Positions 16,556-26,249 of a stretch of 32,499 bases of DNA are shown in pieces. Under the pieces are notes generated by a model. The model ran no database searches. It saw nothing but the letters and a program-made list of their open reading frames with translations, and had not been told where the DNA came from. Both the position numbers and the translations under genes were made by a program. Source of the DNA: Methanobacteriaceae archaeon (lineage in GTDB: Archaea; Methanobacteriota; Methanobacteria; Methanobacteriales; Methanobacteriaceae); contig JAUNXU010000009.1 of the NCBI GenBank assembly GCA_030539615.1, positions 1-32,499 on the forward strand, read 5' to 3'. How positions within the stretch are numbered: position 1 is the stretch's first letter; each line of letters opens with the position of its first letter.

Positions 16556-18385
16556 TTAAATAAAATTAAAATATTTTATTCCAGCAATCATTTGATTATA
16601 TGAATTGTTTATTGCTATATTATTAGTAGTTCCATGAGCACATTGTACTTCACAAGTAACACCAGCCATACCATATAAATTACAACGATCACCTAAAGCT
16701 CCAGGATATGATTTAGCAGCTATTTTGTATATTCCTTTAGCACACCCAACTTTATTTGCAATATAATTTGTTAATGTTGCACTTAAAGATACTGGTGTGT
16801 AAAATCCCATTACAATTGTTTTTCCAGGAACTCCTCCAGGTTTTGTTGAATGACAATCAATAAATGCTTTTGCTTTAGCATTTATTGCCATATTCATTAC
16901 TTTATTGGTTATAGTTCCAGCAACATTAGTTACTCTATTTGGATCAACACCATTATAATATCTAATGTTTGATTCTATTGAACTTGGTATTAAAAATGGA
17001 AAAATATATATTGTTCCATGTATTGTTTTTTTTGATAAATAATTGATTAATTTTACTGCTGCTATTTGAGAAGATAATTCATTACCATGAACTCCTGCAG
17101 TTATAAATACTGTTGGACCGTTTCCATCACCTAATTTTACATAAGGTGTTCCTGTTTTTGCTGCATTTATTAAGTTTGTTGTAATTGTTGATTTAACTAG
17201 ATTAGAATACACTGCTGTATTTTTTGTTATATCCCCTGTACTACCCCATTTTTGTACATATATTTTAAGATTTGTTGTTAATGTGGCATTTGCACTATTT
17301 GTTAAATAGTTATTGTTTTCTGCATATTTAACTGTTAATAAATATGTTTTAACAACATTTGGCACTTTATAATTTATTGATGCTACACCGTTTGTTACTG
17401 TTGCAGTACCTAATGTTTTTCCATTTAGTTTGAATACTACTTTACCAGTTGTTACTAACTTTCCATTATTATCTTTTATAGTTGCTGTTATTTTCGTTGT
17501 ACTTTCTGTATTTACAGTTATATTTGGAAATGAAATATATACAGAACCTTTTGTAACTTTTAATATAGAATTTTTTTGACTTTCTAAATATTTATTATTT
17601 TCACCATATATTGCAGTAATTTCATAATTTTTTGCTGTGGTAGGTACACTAAATAATATTTTAGCCACCCCTTTTGAAACACTTACAACTTTTATTGTTT
17701 TTCCATTTATTTTAAAAGCAACTTTACCAGTTGTTACTAAATTTCCATTATTATCTTTTACAGTTGCTGTAAGTGTAGTAGTTTTTCCCACACTAGTTGA
17801 TGGTACAGATAATAACATACTTGTTGCATATTTTTTAACAGTTAATATAGCATTAGATTGACTTTCCGAATATTTACTATTTTCACCATAAATAACTGAG
17901 ATATTATAATTTTTAGCACAACTTGGTACTGTGTATGAAATCGTTGCTATTCCTTTAGAAACATTAGTTTTAGTTATTGTTTTTCCATTTATTTTAAAAG
18001 CAACTTTACCAGTTGTTACTAAATTTCCATTATTATCCTTTACAGTTGCTGTTAATTTAGTTGTTGTTTGTATGTTTGCTGTTGTATTTTTAAGGGTTAT
18101 AACTGTGTTAATTTTATTTTTTGCTTCTTTATTTGTAATTTTATTGTCAGTATTAGTTATTTTTGAATTATCAACAACTGTATTAATATTTTTATCTTTT
18201 GAATCTACATCATCACATATACTATTTGATTTTGCATCTTTTGATTGTATATTATCATTTACTTGAATATTATCTACTGATTCATAACTTGTTTCTGTTG
18301 TATCATTATTTACTGCTGTTACTATTCCTATATTTGCCATGAAGATCAATAATAATAAAAATAAAAATATCTTTATTTTTTGAAT
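16556..18385 (-). CDS. Secreted protein: three Ig-like repeats plus M14/AstE-like zinc hydrolase domain, probable AUU start
   Basis: Adhesin-like exported enzyme of about 609 residues. Order, numbering from the AUU: signal peptide (1-24, QKIKIFLFLLLLIFMANIG), Asn/Asp-rich linker (25-90), three Ig-like repeats (about 92-184, 185-278, 279-372), then a carboxypeptidase/aspartoacylase-type domain. Zinc ligands are His433 and Glu436 (HGNE) and His512 (DCH); Glu579 (TCEV) is the likely catalytic base. DPNR near 481-484 matches the Asn-Arg substrate-carboxylate pair of M14 enzymes. The frame has no ATG, GTG or TTG at the signal peptide start; GGGGGA sits 6 bases before ATT at 18385. The TTG at 18349 would remove most of the signal peptide. 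The substrate, perhaps a cell-wall peptide, is unknown. Confidence 0.8.
   Translation of the reverse strand: MQKIKIFLFLLLLIFMANIGIVTAVNNDTTETSYESVDNIQVNDNIQSKDAKSNSICDDVDSKDKNINTVVDNSKITNTDNKITNKEAKNKINTVITLKNTTANIQTTTKLTATVKDNNGNLVTTGKVAFKINGKTITKTNVSKGIATISYTVPSCAKNYNISVIYGENSKYSESQSNAILTVKKYATSMLLSVPSTSVGKTTTLTATVKDNNGNLVTTGKVAFKINGKTIKVVSVSKGVAKILFSVPTTAKNYEITAIYGENNKYLESQKNSILKVTKGSVYISFPNITVNTESTTKITATIKDNNGKLVTTGKVVFKLNGKTLGTATVTNGVASINYKVPNVVKTYLLTVKYAENNNYLTNSANATLTTNLKIYVQKWGSTGDITKNTAVYSNLVKSTITTNLINAAKTGTPYVKLGDGNGPTVFITAGVHGNELSSQIAAVKLINYLSKKTIHGTIYIFPFLIPSSIESNIRYYNGVDPNRVTNVAGTITNKVMNMAINAKAKAFIDCHSTKPGGVPGKTIVMGFYTPVSLSATLTNYIANKVGCAKGIYKIAAKSYPGALGDRCNLYGMAGVTCEVQCAHGTTNNIAINNSYNQMIAGIKYFNFI
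17412..18052 (-). repeat. Tandem Ig-module repeat, 282-bp period
   Basis: Three copies of the Ig-repeat core begin at 17412, 17694 and 17976, exactly 282 bases (94 codons) apart. The copies at 17694-17770 and 17976-18052 match over 77 bases with one difference (T/C). The copy at 17412 is clearly more diverged. This shows recent duplication or gene conversion between repeats 1 and 2. Confidence 0.85.
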
Positions 18386-18446
18386 AATTTTTCCCCCTAT
18401 AAGATTGAATAATAAAAAGTTATTAATTTTTAAAGTTAATTTTTAA

Positions 18447-18461
18447 TTAAATGATTATATA
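18447..18461 (-). promoter_or_regulatory. Promoter of the Ig/M14 gene
   Basis: The minus strand reads TATATAATCATTTAA, identical over 15 bases to the aglB promoter region. It lies 62 bases before the proposed AUU start and has the A/T-rich box A form. Confidence 0.45.
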
Positions 18462-18549
18462 TTTATTTAGCTTTTACTTAATAAAAATATGTTTTAAAAA
18501 CAGAACAGTGAATTTTCTTAAAAAAAATAAGTTTTAAGGATTATTTAAT

Positions 18550-19302
18550 TTAAATGTTAAAATATTTTATAAAAGATAACATTTGTTTATAAGATGTATC
18601 TATTGCTTCTTCTTCAATAATACCATGAGGACATAATACTTCACAAGTTACACTAGGAATATTAGTTACATTACATGCATCTTCTAATGCTCCAAGATAT
18701 TCTGTTGCTGCTTGATCATATATGATTTTTGCACAATTTACTTCTTTTGAAATGTAATTAGTAATTGTTGCACTTTCTATTAATGGTTTATAACTACCCA
18801 TCACTATTGTTTGTCCAGGATTATCATTGGGTTTTGTTGAATGAAAATCACCTAATCCATTAACATTTTTTTCTATTGCAAAATTTATTATATTATTTGT
18901 TAATGAATTTTTAATATTTGCTATCTTATTCAAATTTCTTTTTTTATATAATCTAATATTTTTTGAGGTTATATTTGGTGCTACAAATGGAAATATGTAT
19001 ATTGTACCGTAAATTATCTTATTATATAATTTATTAATTAGTTTTATTGTTGCTGCTTGAGGAGATAATTCAGAACCATGTACTCCCGAAGTTATAATTA
19101 TTGTAGAACCATTACCATTACCTAATTTTATATAAGGCGTCCCTATTTTTGATAAATCCAATATTTTTGTTGTAATAGGTGATTTAATAAGATTTTCATA
19201 TAATATTTGGTTTTCAGTTATATTCCCAACACTACCCCATTTTTTAACACTTATTTTTTGATTTAAATTTATTTTAATTGTTTCAGCCTCAATATAATTA
19301 TT
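18550..19302 (-). pseudogene. 5'-truncated, decaying paralogue of the Ig/M14 protein
   Basis: The frame is open from a stop at 19303-19305 to 18550 and encodes about 250 residues. They align end to end with the last Ig strand and the hydrolase domain of the neighbouring gene: NNYIEAETIKI matches NNYLTNSANATL, KKWGSVGNITENQ matches QKWGSTGDITKNT. The signal peptide and Ig repeats are absent, and topA begins 50 bases upstream in the same direction. HGSE, DFH and TCEV are kept, but DPNR has become NLNK, losing the conserved Arg. Codon starts are poor: only a TTG at 19161, inside the conserved region. Most likely a deletion remnant; a retained cytosolic role is less likely. It could be read through from topA. 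Confidence 0.75.
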
Positions 19303-19355
19303 TTAATAAAAAATAGTAAATATATAAAAGTTTTATTAAAGATTAGAATTATATT

Positions 19356-21542
19356 CTAATCATTTTTTTTATCAGTACTTTTTTGATTATCTTCATTATT
19401 TTCTTTTTCAAAATCACTTAATGATTTAGTAAAACGACATTTTGGAAAACCAGAACATCCTATGAATTCACCAAAACGACCCATTCTTTTTATTAAATCA
19501 CTACCACATTCAGGACATGGACCTACAACATCATTTGATGATTGTTCTCCCCCATTTGCACATTTAAAATCTAAACATGCTCTTTGTCTAGGTTTTCCAT
19601 ATGAAATTAATGGTAGTCCACATTTTTCACAAGTTGTTTTTAAAACATTTGCTCCTGCAGGTAATGAGAATGTTTTTTTACAATCAGGATATGAAGAACA
19701 TCCTACAAAGTTCCCACCCCTTGGTGATGATATTATTATTAATTTTCCACCACAATCACAGTCACCTACTATTCTACTGTCTTTATATGCAGCATATAAT
19801 TCTTCACCAATATTTTTCTTATTTTCATCTATTGAATCTAATATTGAGTTTAATTCTGTTTTTACTTCAGTTACTACTTCATCTTCAGTTATTTTTTTGT
19901 CTTTAATATTGTTTAAGTCTAATTCAAATTCTCGAGTCATGTCTTCACTAGTTAATTTTGTTGAGTATTTTTCTAGTGTGTTTATCATTCGTTCTCCTAG
20001 TTGATTTACTGTTATCTGTTTTCCTTCAACATATTTTCTACTATATAATATTGATACTATATTTGCTCTTGTTGATTTTGTCCCTAATCCTCGTTTTTCT
20101 AGTTCTTTTATTATTGATGCTTGATTATATCTTGCTGGTGGTTTTGTTTCTTTTTCTTCACTTATGACTTTGGCTTTTAGTTGATCATTTTCTTTTAAAG
20201 TTGGGAAATCTTCATTTTTTACTTTTTTTAGTTGGTATGGATCTAAATTTAACCAACCTAATTTAGATATTCTTTGTTTAGATAATGTAAAATCTTCAGA
20301 TCCTATATCCATATCTAATTTTATTGATTCTACTTCTGCAGGTTCTCCAAATAAACTTATAAATCTATATGTTATTAGATCATACAATTTTTGAGAGTCT
20401 TTTGTTAAGTCTTTTGGTAAATTTCCTGTTGGATGTATTGCAGGATGTGCTTCATCTGTTTTTTTACCTTCATTTGGTTTTAATGGTTCTTTTAATTGAT
20501 TTATTTTTTCTTTATATTGTGAGTGTTTTGATAATTGTTTTAATATTTTTGGTAATTCTAAGTTTTCAGGTAATTTTTGTGATGATGTTCTTGGATAAGA
20601 TGTGTATCCTTCTATGTATAAATTTTGTGCTATTTGTTGTGTTTTTTTAGGTGTGAATCCAAATTGTGCAAATGCTTCTGATTGTAATGCTCCTAATTCA
20701 AATGGTACTGGTTGTGCTTTTTTTGTTTTTCTTGTTTTTATTTTTTTGATTATTGCTGGTTTTCCTTTACATTTTTTTAGGATTTCTTCTGTTTCTTTTT
20801 TATCGAATATTTTACCTTTTTTATGTTCGGCTATTAGTCCTTTTTCTAGTTTTGCTTTTATTAACCAGTACGTTTTTGGTATGAATTTTCTTATTTCTTC
20901 TTCTCTTTGGCTTAATATAGCTAATGTTGGTGTTTGTACTCTTCCAGCAGATAATTGAACATATCTTTGTGTTGCTTCTAATACTGAATCTGTTATTGAT
21001 TTTGATATATTTACTCCAAATAAAAAGTCCATGATATGTCTTGTTTCTCCACTGTCTGCCCAACTTTGATCATTTGTTAATGGATATGCTTTATCATATG
21101 CTTCTTGTAAATCTTTTTTTGTTAATGTTGAAAATTTCATTCTTAAGGTTTTGTTTATGCTGTTTTTTCCACAGGCATATTTTAATGCATTATATCCTAT
21201 AAGCGTCCCTTCTATATCATAATCACATGCATGAATATATCTGTCAGCATCTTTTGAGAATTTTTTTATTGTTTCTATATAGTTTTTCACATATTTTTTT
21301 GATTTATCTTTTTCATAAAGTGGTGTCCATTCTACATCAAATAGTCTTTTTTTTCTTGAGTTTGAAGATTTTAATGTGTATAAATGTCCTACTGCAGATA
21401 ATACCCTTACTTCTTGACCTTCTTTATTAGTAAGTTCATAATAAGGTACTTTTTTGTAACTTTTTTTGATTGAATCATTTGAAATTGCTTTTGCTACTTT
21501 TTCTGCTGTTTTAGGTTTTTCACAGATTATTAGTTCAGTCAT
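19356..21542 (-). CDS. topA: DNA topoisomerase I (type IA)
   Basis: Relaxes negatively supercoiled DNA by single-strand passage. The 728-residue protein has an N-terminal TOPRIM domain with Glu8 and DYDIEG (Asp107, Asp109, Glu111) for Mg2+. The nucleophile is Tyr316 in [20 protein letters not shown] (198-207) is another family signature. The C-terminus holds three cysteine clusters: CDCGG...CSSYPDC, CEKCG...C...C and CPECG...CSGFPKC, as in archaeal and many bacterial TopA. AAGGAG lies about 12 bases before the ATG. It ends 50 bases before the truncated Ig/M14 remnant and is divergent from the phosphoesterase gene. Confidence 0.96.
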   Translation of the reverse strand: MTELIICEKPKTAEKVAKAISNDSIKKSYKKVPYYELTNKEGQEVRVLSAVGHLYTLKSSNSRKKRLFDVEWTPLYEKDKSKKYVKNYIETIKKFSKDADRYIHACDYDIEGTLIGYNALKYACGKNSINKTLRMKFSTLTKKDLQEAYDKAYPLTNDQSWADSGETRHIMDFLFGVNISKSITDSVLEATQRYVQLSAGRVQTPTLAILSQREEEIRKFIPKTYWLIKAKLEKGLIAEHKKGKIFDKKETEEILKKCKGKPAIIKKIKTRKTKKAQPVPFELGALQSEAFAQFGFTPKKTQQIAQNLYIEGYTSYPRTSSQKLPENLELPKILKQLSKHSQYKEKINQLKEPLKPNEGKKTDEAHPAIHPTGNLPKDLTKDSQKLYDLITYRFISLFGEPAEVESIKLDMDIGSEDFTLSKQRISKLGWLNLDPYQLKKVKNEDFPTLKENDQLKAKVISEEKETKPPARYNQASIIKELEKRGLGTKSTRANIVSILYSRKYVEGKQITVNQLGERMINTLEKYSTKLTSEDMTREFELDLNNIKDKKITEDEVVTEVKTELNSILDSIDENKKNIGEELYAAYKDSRIVGDCDCGGKLIIISSPRGGNFVGCSSYPDCKKTFSLPAGANVLKTTCEKCGLPLISYGKPRQRACLDFKCANGGEQSSNDVVGPCPECGSDLIKRMGRFGEFIGCSGFPKCRFTKSLSDFEKENNEDNQKSTDKKND

Positions 21543-21654
21543 TATTGTCTATTTCTCCTTTTTTTCTTTTTTTGATTAATGGGTGTTAATTATGAATTAT
21601 TTTTTATTACCTGTTTTATAATATCTTATGAAACTAAATATTAATTAACTAATT

Positions 21655-21670
21655 AATATATATTTATAAT
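21655..21670 (+). promoter_or_regulatory. TATA-like promoter of the phosphoesterase-rlmE pair
   Basis: TAATATATATTTATAAT lies about 50-65 bases before the ATG at 21720 and matches archaeal box A in position and composition. Confidence 0.4.
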
Positions 21671-21719
21671 ATTAAGTTTGAGAGTAGTATAAATTACACT
21701 TAAGTGGAGAATTGATTTT

Positions 21720-22241
21720 ATGTTAATTGGAGTTATATCAGATACACATATTCCGTATAGAGCTAAAAATATTCCTGATGAAGTATTTGATATTTTTAAG
21801 GATGTTGAACTTATTATTCATGCAGGAGATATTGAAACAAAAGAAGTTATCAATAAATTAGAAGAAATAGCCCCTGTTGTAGCTGTTTTAGGTAATATGG
21901 ATAATCTTAATTTAAATGAAAGTGAAGTTATAAAGATCAATGAAATATCTATAGGTATTATACATGGAAATATTTATCCACGAGGTGATACACAACAGTT
22001 GTGTTATATTGCTAAAGAATTAGGTGTTAAAATACTTATTAGTGGCCATACACACCAAGCCATGATTAGTGAAGTTGATGATATTTTATTATTAAATCCA
22101 GGTAGTCCAACTGTTCCTAGATTATGTGATCCATCAGTAATGTTAATTAATATTGTTGATGATAGCATTACAGCTGAAATTATTCCTATTGGATTTTGTA
22201 AATGTAAAAGTATTGATTTTGCTAGAAAACATTTAAAATAA
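21720..22241 (+). CDS. YfcE/MJ0936-type metallophosphoesterase
   Basis: A 173-residue calcineurin-like phosphoesterase of the YfcE/MJ0936 family, metal-dependent phosphodiesterases with activity on model substrates and an unclear natural substrate. All metal-binding motifs are present: SDTH (7-10), AGD (35-37), GNMD (58-61), HGN (82-84) and GHTH (109-112). It also has the LNPGS segment near residue 135. GTGGAG lies about 10 bases before the ATG. rlmE follows after 33 bases, so the two are probably co-transcribed. Codons end mainly in T, unlike the helicase and mcm genes. Confidence 0.92.
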   Translation: MLIGVISDTHIPYRAKNIPDEVFDIFKDVELIIHAGDIETKEVINKLEEIAPVVAVLGNMDNLNLNESEVIKINEISIGIIHGNIYPRGDTQQLCYIAKELGVKILISGHTHQAMISEVDDILLLNPGSPTVPRLCDPSVMLINIVDDSITAEIIPIGFCKCKSIDFARKHLK

Positions 22242-22274
22242 TTATTTTTTTATAAACATAAAGGAGGAGATTTT

Positions 22275-22883
22275 TTGGGTAGTAATTGGGAAATTGAACA
22301 TAAAAAAGAACATTATTATAATCTTGCTAAAAAACAAGATTATAGATCTAGATCAGCTTTTAAACTCAAACAATTAAATAAAAGATATAACCTTATTAAA
22401 AAAGAAAGTATTGTTATTGATCTTGGAGCAGCACCTGGAGGATGGTCTCAAGTTGCTTTAGAAATTATTGGTGATAGAGGTCAAGTTATTTCTGTTGATC
22501 TTCAACGTATTCGTCCATTTGAAGGTGAAAATTTTGATATTATCAGAGGTGATTTTACTGATTTTGATGTTCAAGATAGAATTATGAGTATGACTGAAGG
22601 TAAAATTGATGTTATATTATGTGATGCTTCACCTAAATTAACAGGTATTAAAGATATGGACAATCTTAGAGCTTATGATATTTCAGTAGCAGTTTTAGAT
22701 ATTGCAAATAATTTACTTAGATATAAGGGTGCTCTTCTTATTAAAGCATTTCAGGGTCAAAATTATAGTAAATTATTAAAAGATATTAAAAATAATTTTA
22801 GAGTTGTTAGAACTACTAAACCTGATAGTTCTCGTAAAAAAAGTGCTGAAATGTATATTATTGCTCGTCAATTTAAAGGGTAA
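22275..22883 (+). CDS. rlmE: Ribosomal RNA 2'-O-methyltransferase RlmE (FtsJ/RrmJ)
   Basis: SAM-dependent methyltransferase of 202 residues, homologous to RlmE, which methylates the ribose of U2552 in the 23S A loop. The SAM-binding DLGAAPGGWSQ is at 49-59, and the K-D-K-E catalytic tetrad reads Lys30, Asp117, Lys157 and Glu192. CDASPKLTG and LLIKAFQG are typical. The start codon is TTG, set by an excellent GGAGGAG site 4-5 bases upstream; no ATG is near. It stops short of the extra C-terminal TRAM domain found in some archaeal homologues. Confidence 0.94.
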   Translation: MGSNWEIEHKKEHYYNLAKKQDYRSRSAFKLKQLNKRYNLIKKESIVIDLGAAPGGWSQVALEIIGDRGQVISVDLQRIRPFEGENFDIIRGDFTDFDVQDRIMSMTEGKIDVILCDASPKLTGIKDMDNLRAYDISVAVLDIANNLLRYKGALLIKAFQGQNYSKLLKDIKNNFRVVRTTKPDSSRKKSAEMYIIARQFKG

Positions 22884-22890
22884 TTTATTC

Positions 22891-22898
22891 TTTTTTTT
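22891..22898 (+). terminator. Poly-T terminator after rlmE
   Basis: Eight consecutive T starting 8 bases after the rlmE stop codon; consistent with archaeal T-tract termination. Confidence 0.5.
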
Positions 22899-22961
22899 AA
22901 ATTAATTTTTTTGGTGGTTATATATTTTTTTTGAAAAAATAAAAAAATTAGATTTTATTTT

Positions 22962-23390
22962 TTATTTTCCAAGTGATGTGTATATTTCATCAGCTTCATT
23001 TATTAATTGTTTTGCTTGATTAATTTTTGCATTTACTTGATCTTTAGGTTGATTTCGTGATATATCCCCTTCAATCTCAGTTATTAATCCGTTTACTTCA
23101 CTTAATTTTAATCTTCCATTATTATATGTATCTTTTTTACCATAATCTTTTGAATCAGACATTGCTGATTTTATAGAATCATATTTTGATGACACATTAG
23201 TATATTGTGCTTTAACTACTGATAAGTCATCATAAGATCCACTATTATCTACTGTTGATGATATTGAAGAGGTTACTCCTGTTACCCCCATATATATAAA
23301 TACACCTGCTGTAAAGAGTATAAGTATTATACCTATTAATGAAAAGGTTAATGATGTTGTTTTAAATAATTTTAATCGTGAGCGTTTCAT
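22962..23390 (-). CDS. Small membrane-anchored protein of unknown function
   Basis: A 142-residue protein that I do not recognise. A basic N-terminus (KRSRLKLFK) precedes one strong membrane segment at about residues 12-36. A Ser/Thr-rich stretch and a predicted helical, charged region with several Lys/Asp/Asn residues follow, ending in two probable coiled helices. This is an N-in, C-out signal-anchor layout, so the bulk should face the outside. I chose the ATG at 23390; a TTG six codons upstream overlaps the GAGGT ribosome-binding site. It is divergent from mcm, sharing a 173-base AT-rich spacer, and its 3' end converges with rlmE. Confidence 0.7.
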   Translation of the reverse strand: MKRSRLKLFKTTSLTFSLIGIILILFTAGVFIYMGVTGVTSSISSTVDNSGSYDDLSVVKAQYTNVSSKYDSIKSAMSDSKDYGKKDTYNNGRLKLSEVNGLITEIEGDISRNQPKDQVNAKINQAKQLINEADEIYTSLGK

Positions 23391-23563
23391 AATATAATTA
23401 TACCTCAAAAAAATAATATTTTTATTTTTAAATTTTTTTTATTTCTAATTAATTTATGTTCATATATATTATTTAAATTTTAACTAGAACATAAGTATTA
23501 CTAATAAAATAAATTTGTAATAAAATAATTTTATTAAATTTAATATTCAAAATATAATAATAT

Positions 23564-25585
23564 ATGAATACTCAAACAGTACAAGGACAAAAAAATCAAG
23601 ATCATGTTAAAACAGCAATCCCCAAATTTGAAGAATTTTTTAGTACAACAAACAAAGAACAAGTATTTGCTACTCTTGACAAATATCCTGAAGAAAAATC
23701 AGTAGAAATAAATTACCATGATCTGGAAATATTTGATCCAGATATGGCAGATCTTTTAATAGAAAAACCAGAACAAATGTTAGAAGCAGCATCTAAAGCT
23801 ATATCAAACATAGATCCACAAAGGAAAAATGCTTTATTAAATGTTAGATTTATAAATCTAAGAAACAATGTACCATTACGATTTCTCCGTAGTGAATATA
23901 TAGGAAAATTTGTTTCTGTAGATGGTATTGTTAGAAAAACAGATGAAATACGTCCAAGAATAATAAATGCAACATTTGAATGTAGACAATGTATGAGACT
24001 ACATGACGTAGAACAATCATCCAATATTATCCATGAACCAGCAGTTTGTGTTGAATGCGGTGGTAGAAGTTTCAGATTATTAGGTGAAGAATCTAAATTT
24101 ATGGATACTCAAACTGTTAAAGTACAAGAACCTTTAGAAAATCTATCAGGAGGAGATCAACCAAGACAAATAAATGTAATATTAGAAGATGATATGGTTG
24201 ATACATTAACTCCGGGAGATATTGTAAAAACTACTGGAATATTAAAAACTGTCCGTGATGAAAAAACTAAACGATTCAATAATTATATATATGGAAATGA
24301 TATAGAACCATTAGAACAAGAATTTGAAGAACTTAAAATTGAAGATGAAGATGTTGAAGAAATAAAAGAACTTGCAAATAGTCCTGATATCTATGAAAAA
24401 ATTATTGCATCAACTGCTCCATCAATTAGAGGGTATGAAGAAGTTAAAGAAGCTATTGCATTCCAATTATTTGGTGGAACTACAAAAGAATTGGAAGATA
24501 AAACACGTATCCGTGGAGATATGCATATACTAATTGTTGGAGATCCTGGTATTGGTAAGTCTCAAATACTTAAATATGTATCAAAACTTGCACCAAGAGG
24601 AATATATACTAGTGGAAAAGGAACAAGTGGTGTAGGATTAACTGCTGCTGCAGTAAGAGATGATTTAGGTGGATGGAGTCTTGAAGCAGGAGCATTAGTA
24701 CTAGGTGACAAAGGTAATGTATGTGTAGACGAACTTGATAAAATGCGTGATGAAGATAGATCTGCAATACATGAAGCATTAGAACAGCAAACAATATCCA
24801 TTGCAAAAGCTGGAATAATGGCCACATTAAATAGTAGATGTTCAGTATTAGCTGCAGCAAATCCTAAATTTGGACGTTTTGACAGATATAAAACAGTAGC
24901 AGAACAAATAGATTTACCATCACCTATTTTATCACGTTTTGATTTAATATTTGTTGTTGAAGATAAACCAAACAAGGAAAAAGATAAAAATTTAGCAGAA
25001 CATATTCTTAATATTCATAAAGATAATGCAATTCATTTTGAAATAAATCCAGAATTACTAAGAAAGTATATTGCATATGCACGTAGAGAAATACATCCTA
25101 CATTATCTACTGAAGCAATAGAAACATTACAACAATTTTATGTTGATATGCGTGGAGGTGCAATAGAAGATGATTCACCTGTACCAATTACTGCAAGACA
25201 ATTAGAAGCATTAGTTAGATTATCAGAAGCAAGTGCACGTATAAGATTAAGTGATGTAGTAAGTAAAGAAGATGCATTAAGAGCTGTTGAATTAGAAGAA
25301 AATTGTATGAAACAAGTAGGATATGATCCTGAAACAGGAAAAGTTGATATAGATAAAATTGAAGGAAGAACACCTAAATCACAGAGAGATAAAATAAATA
25401 TAGTAACTGATACAATTAAAGAAGTATCTTTAGATTATGGTGATAATGCTCCAAGAGAAATAGTTATTTCAGAATTATCAGACAATTATAATATTGATGA
25501 AAATAAATTTGATGAAATATTAAAAGCTCTGAAAGCAAAAGGTGTTATATATGAACCTAAACCTGAACATTATAAATTATCTTAA
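23564..25585 (+). CDS. mcm: Replicative DNA helicase MCM
   Basis: Archaeal minichromosome maintenance helicase of 673 residues, which forms a hexamer and unwinds DNA at the fork. Order: N-terminal A domain; zinc finger with Cys140, Cys143, Cys162 and Cys165; OB fold with its hairpin near 225-245; AAA+ domain with Walker A GDPGIGKS (326-333), Walker B VCVDEL (386-391) and SRFD arginine finger (457-460); and a C-terminal winged helix (about 610-673). It has no intein. No Shine-Dalgarno sequence precedes the ATG, so the transcript may be leaderless. It is followed by aif2b after 141 bases. Confidence 0.97.
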   Translation: MNTQTVQGQKNQDHVKTAIPKFEEFFSTTNKEQVFATLDKYPEEKSVEINYHDLEIFDPDMADLLIEKPEQMLEAASKAISNIDPQRKNALLNVRFINLRNNVPLRFLRSEYIGKFVSVDGIVRKTDEIRPRIINATFECRQCMRLHDVEQSSNIIHEPAVCVECGGRSFRLLGEESKFMDTQTVKVQEPLENLSGGDQPRQINVILEDDMVDTLTPGDIVKTTGILKTVRDEKTKRFNNYIYGNDIEPLEQEFEELKIEDEDVEEIKELANSPDIYEKIIASTAPSIRGYEEVKEAIAFQLFGGTTKELEDKTRIRGDMHILIVGDPGIGKSQILKYVSKLAPRGIYTSGKGTSGVGLTAAAVRDDLGGWSLEAGALVLGDKGNVCVDELDKMRDEDRSAIHEALEQQTISIAKAGIMATLNSRCSVLAAANPKFGRFDRYKTVAEQIDLPSPILSRFDLIFVVEDKPNKEKDKNLAEHILNIHKDNAIHFEINPELLRKYIAYARREIHPTLSTEAIETLQQFYVDMRGGAIEDDSPVPITARQLEALVRLSEASARIRLSDVVSKEDALRAVELEENCMKQVGYDPETGKVDIDKIEGRTPKSQRDKINIVTDTIKEVSLDYGDNAPREIVISELSDNYNIDENKFDEILKALKAKGVIYEPKPEHYKLS

Positions 25586-25726
25586 AATAATAAATTATAC
25601 ATTATATAAATAACATACAGTTAAATAATAAAAATAAATTTTTAGTTAAAGATAAAAGTATTATACCCAAATTATTAAATATAATTAAAATTTAACTATT
25701 AAAATAAAAAAATGGAGGAAAAAATT

Positions 25727-26143
25727 ATGAATATTGATGAAGAATATGAAAAATTACTTGATAAAACATATGATCAATTACCAGATGAAATATTTGAAGT
25801 AAAAAGATTTAAAATACCAAAAGCATACTCTGTAATACAAGGAAATCGTACCCTTATAAAAAATTTCAATGAAATATCAACAAGACTCAACAGAAAACCT
25901 GAACACATACTAAAATTCTTATTAAGAGAATTAGGTACTTCAGGAAATAATGAGGGTAATCGTGCAATATTACAAGGTAAATTTACCCATTATGTAATAA
26001 ATGACAGACTTAAAGAGTATGTAGATAGATTTGTAATGTGTCATGAATGTAATAGACCAGATACAAAAATTATACGGGAAGAAAGAATCGACATGCTAAA
26101 ATGTATGGCATGTGGAGCAAAAGCACCATTAAAATCATTATAA
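25727..26143 (+). CDS. aif2b: Translation initiation factor aIF2 beta subunit
   Basis: Beta subunit of the aIF2 heterotrimer, which carries initiator Met-tRNA to the 30S subunit. The 138-residue protein has an N-terminal helix that contacts the gamma subunit, a central alpha-beta domain with [25 protein letters not shown], and a C-terminal zinc ribbon (Cys105, Cys108, Cys126, Cys129). GGAGG lies 8 bases before the ATG at 25727; an in-frame ATG at 25712 overlaps that site and is rejected. nmd3 follows after 106 bases. Confidence 0.95.
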   Translation: MNIDEEYEKLLDKTYDQLPDEIFEVKRFKIPKAYSVIQGNRTLIKNFNEISTRLNRKPEHILKFLLRELGTSGNNEGNRAILQGKFTHYVINDRLKEYVDRFVMCHECNRPDTKIIREERIDMLKCMACGAKAPLKSL

Positions 26144-26249
26144 TTAAATAATGATTAAATTCCTTCCCCACCTATTTATAACAACCTTAAAAAAAACTCA
26201 TTCTAAAAAAATTAGATGAAATAAGAAAAAAATATAAAAGAATGAAACC

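Noticed and set aside
18341-18349. TTG at 18349 as the start of the Ig/M14 protein
   Set aside because: It has no ribosome-binding site, and it would cut away most of the signal peptide encoded just upstream.
19462-20004. Long open frames on the plus strand across topA, and similar ones across aglB, mcm and the Ig/M14 gene
   Set aside because: They are antisense shadows caused by A/T-rich codon patterns; they show no protein family features and no ribosome-binding sites.
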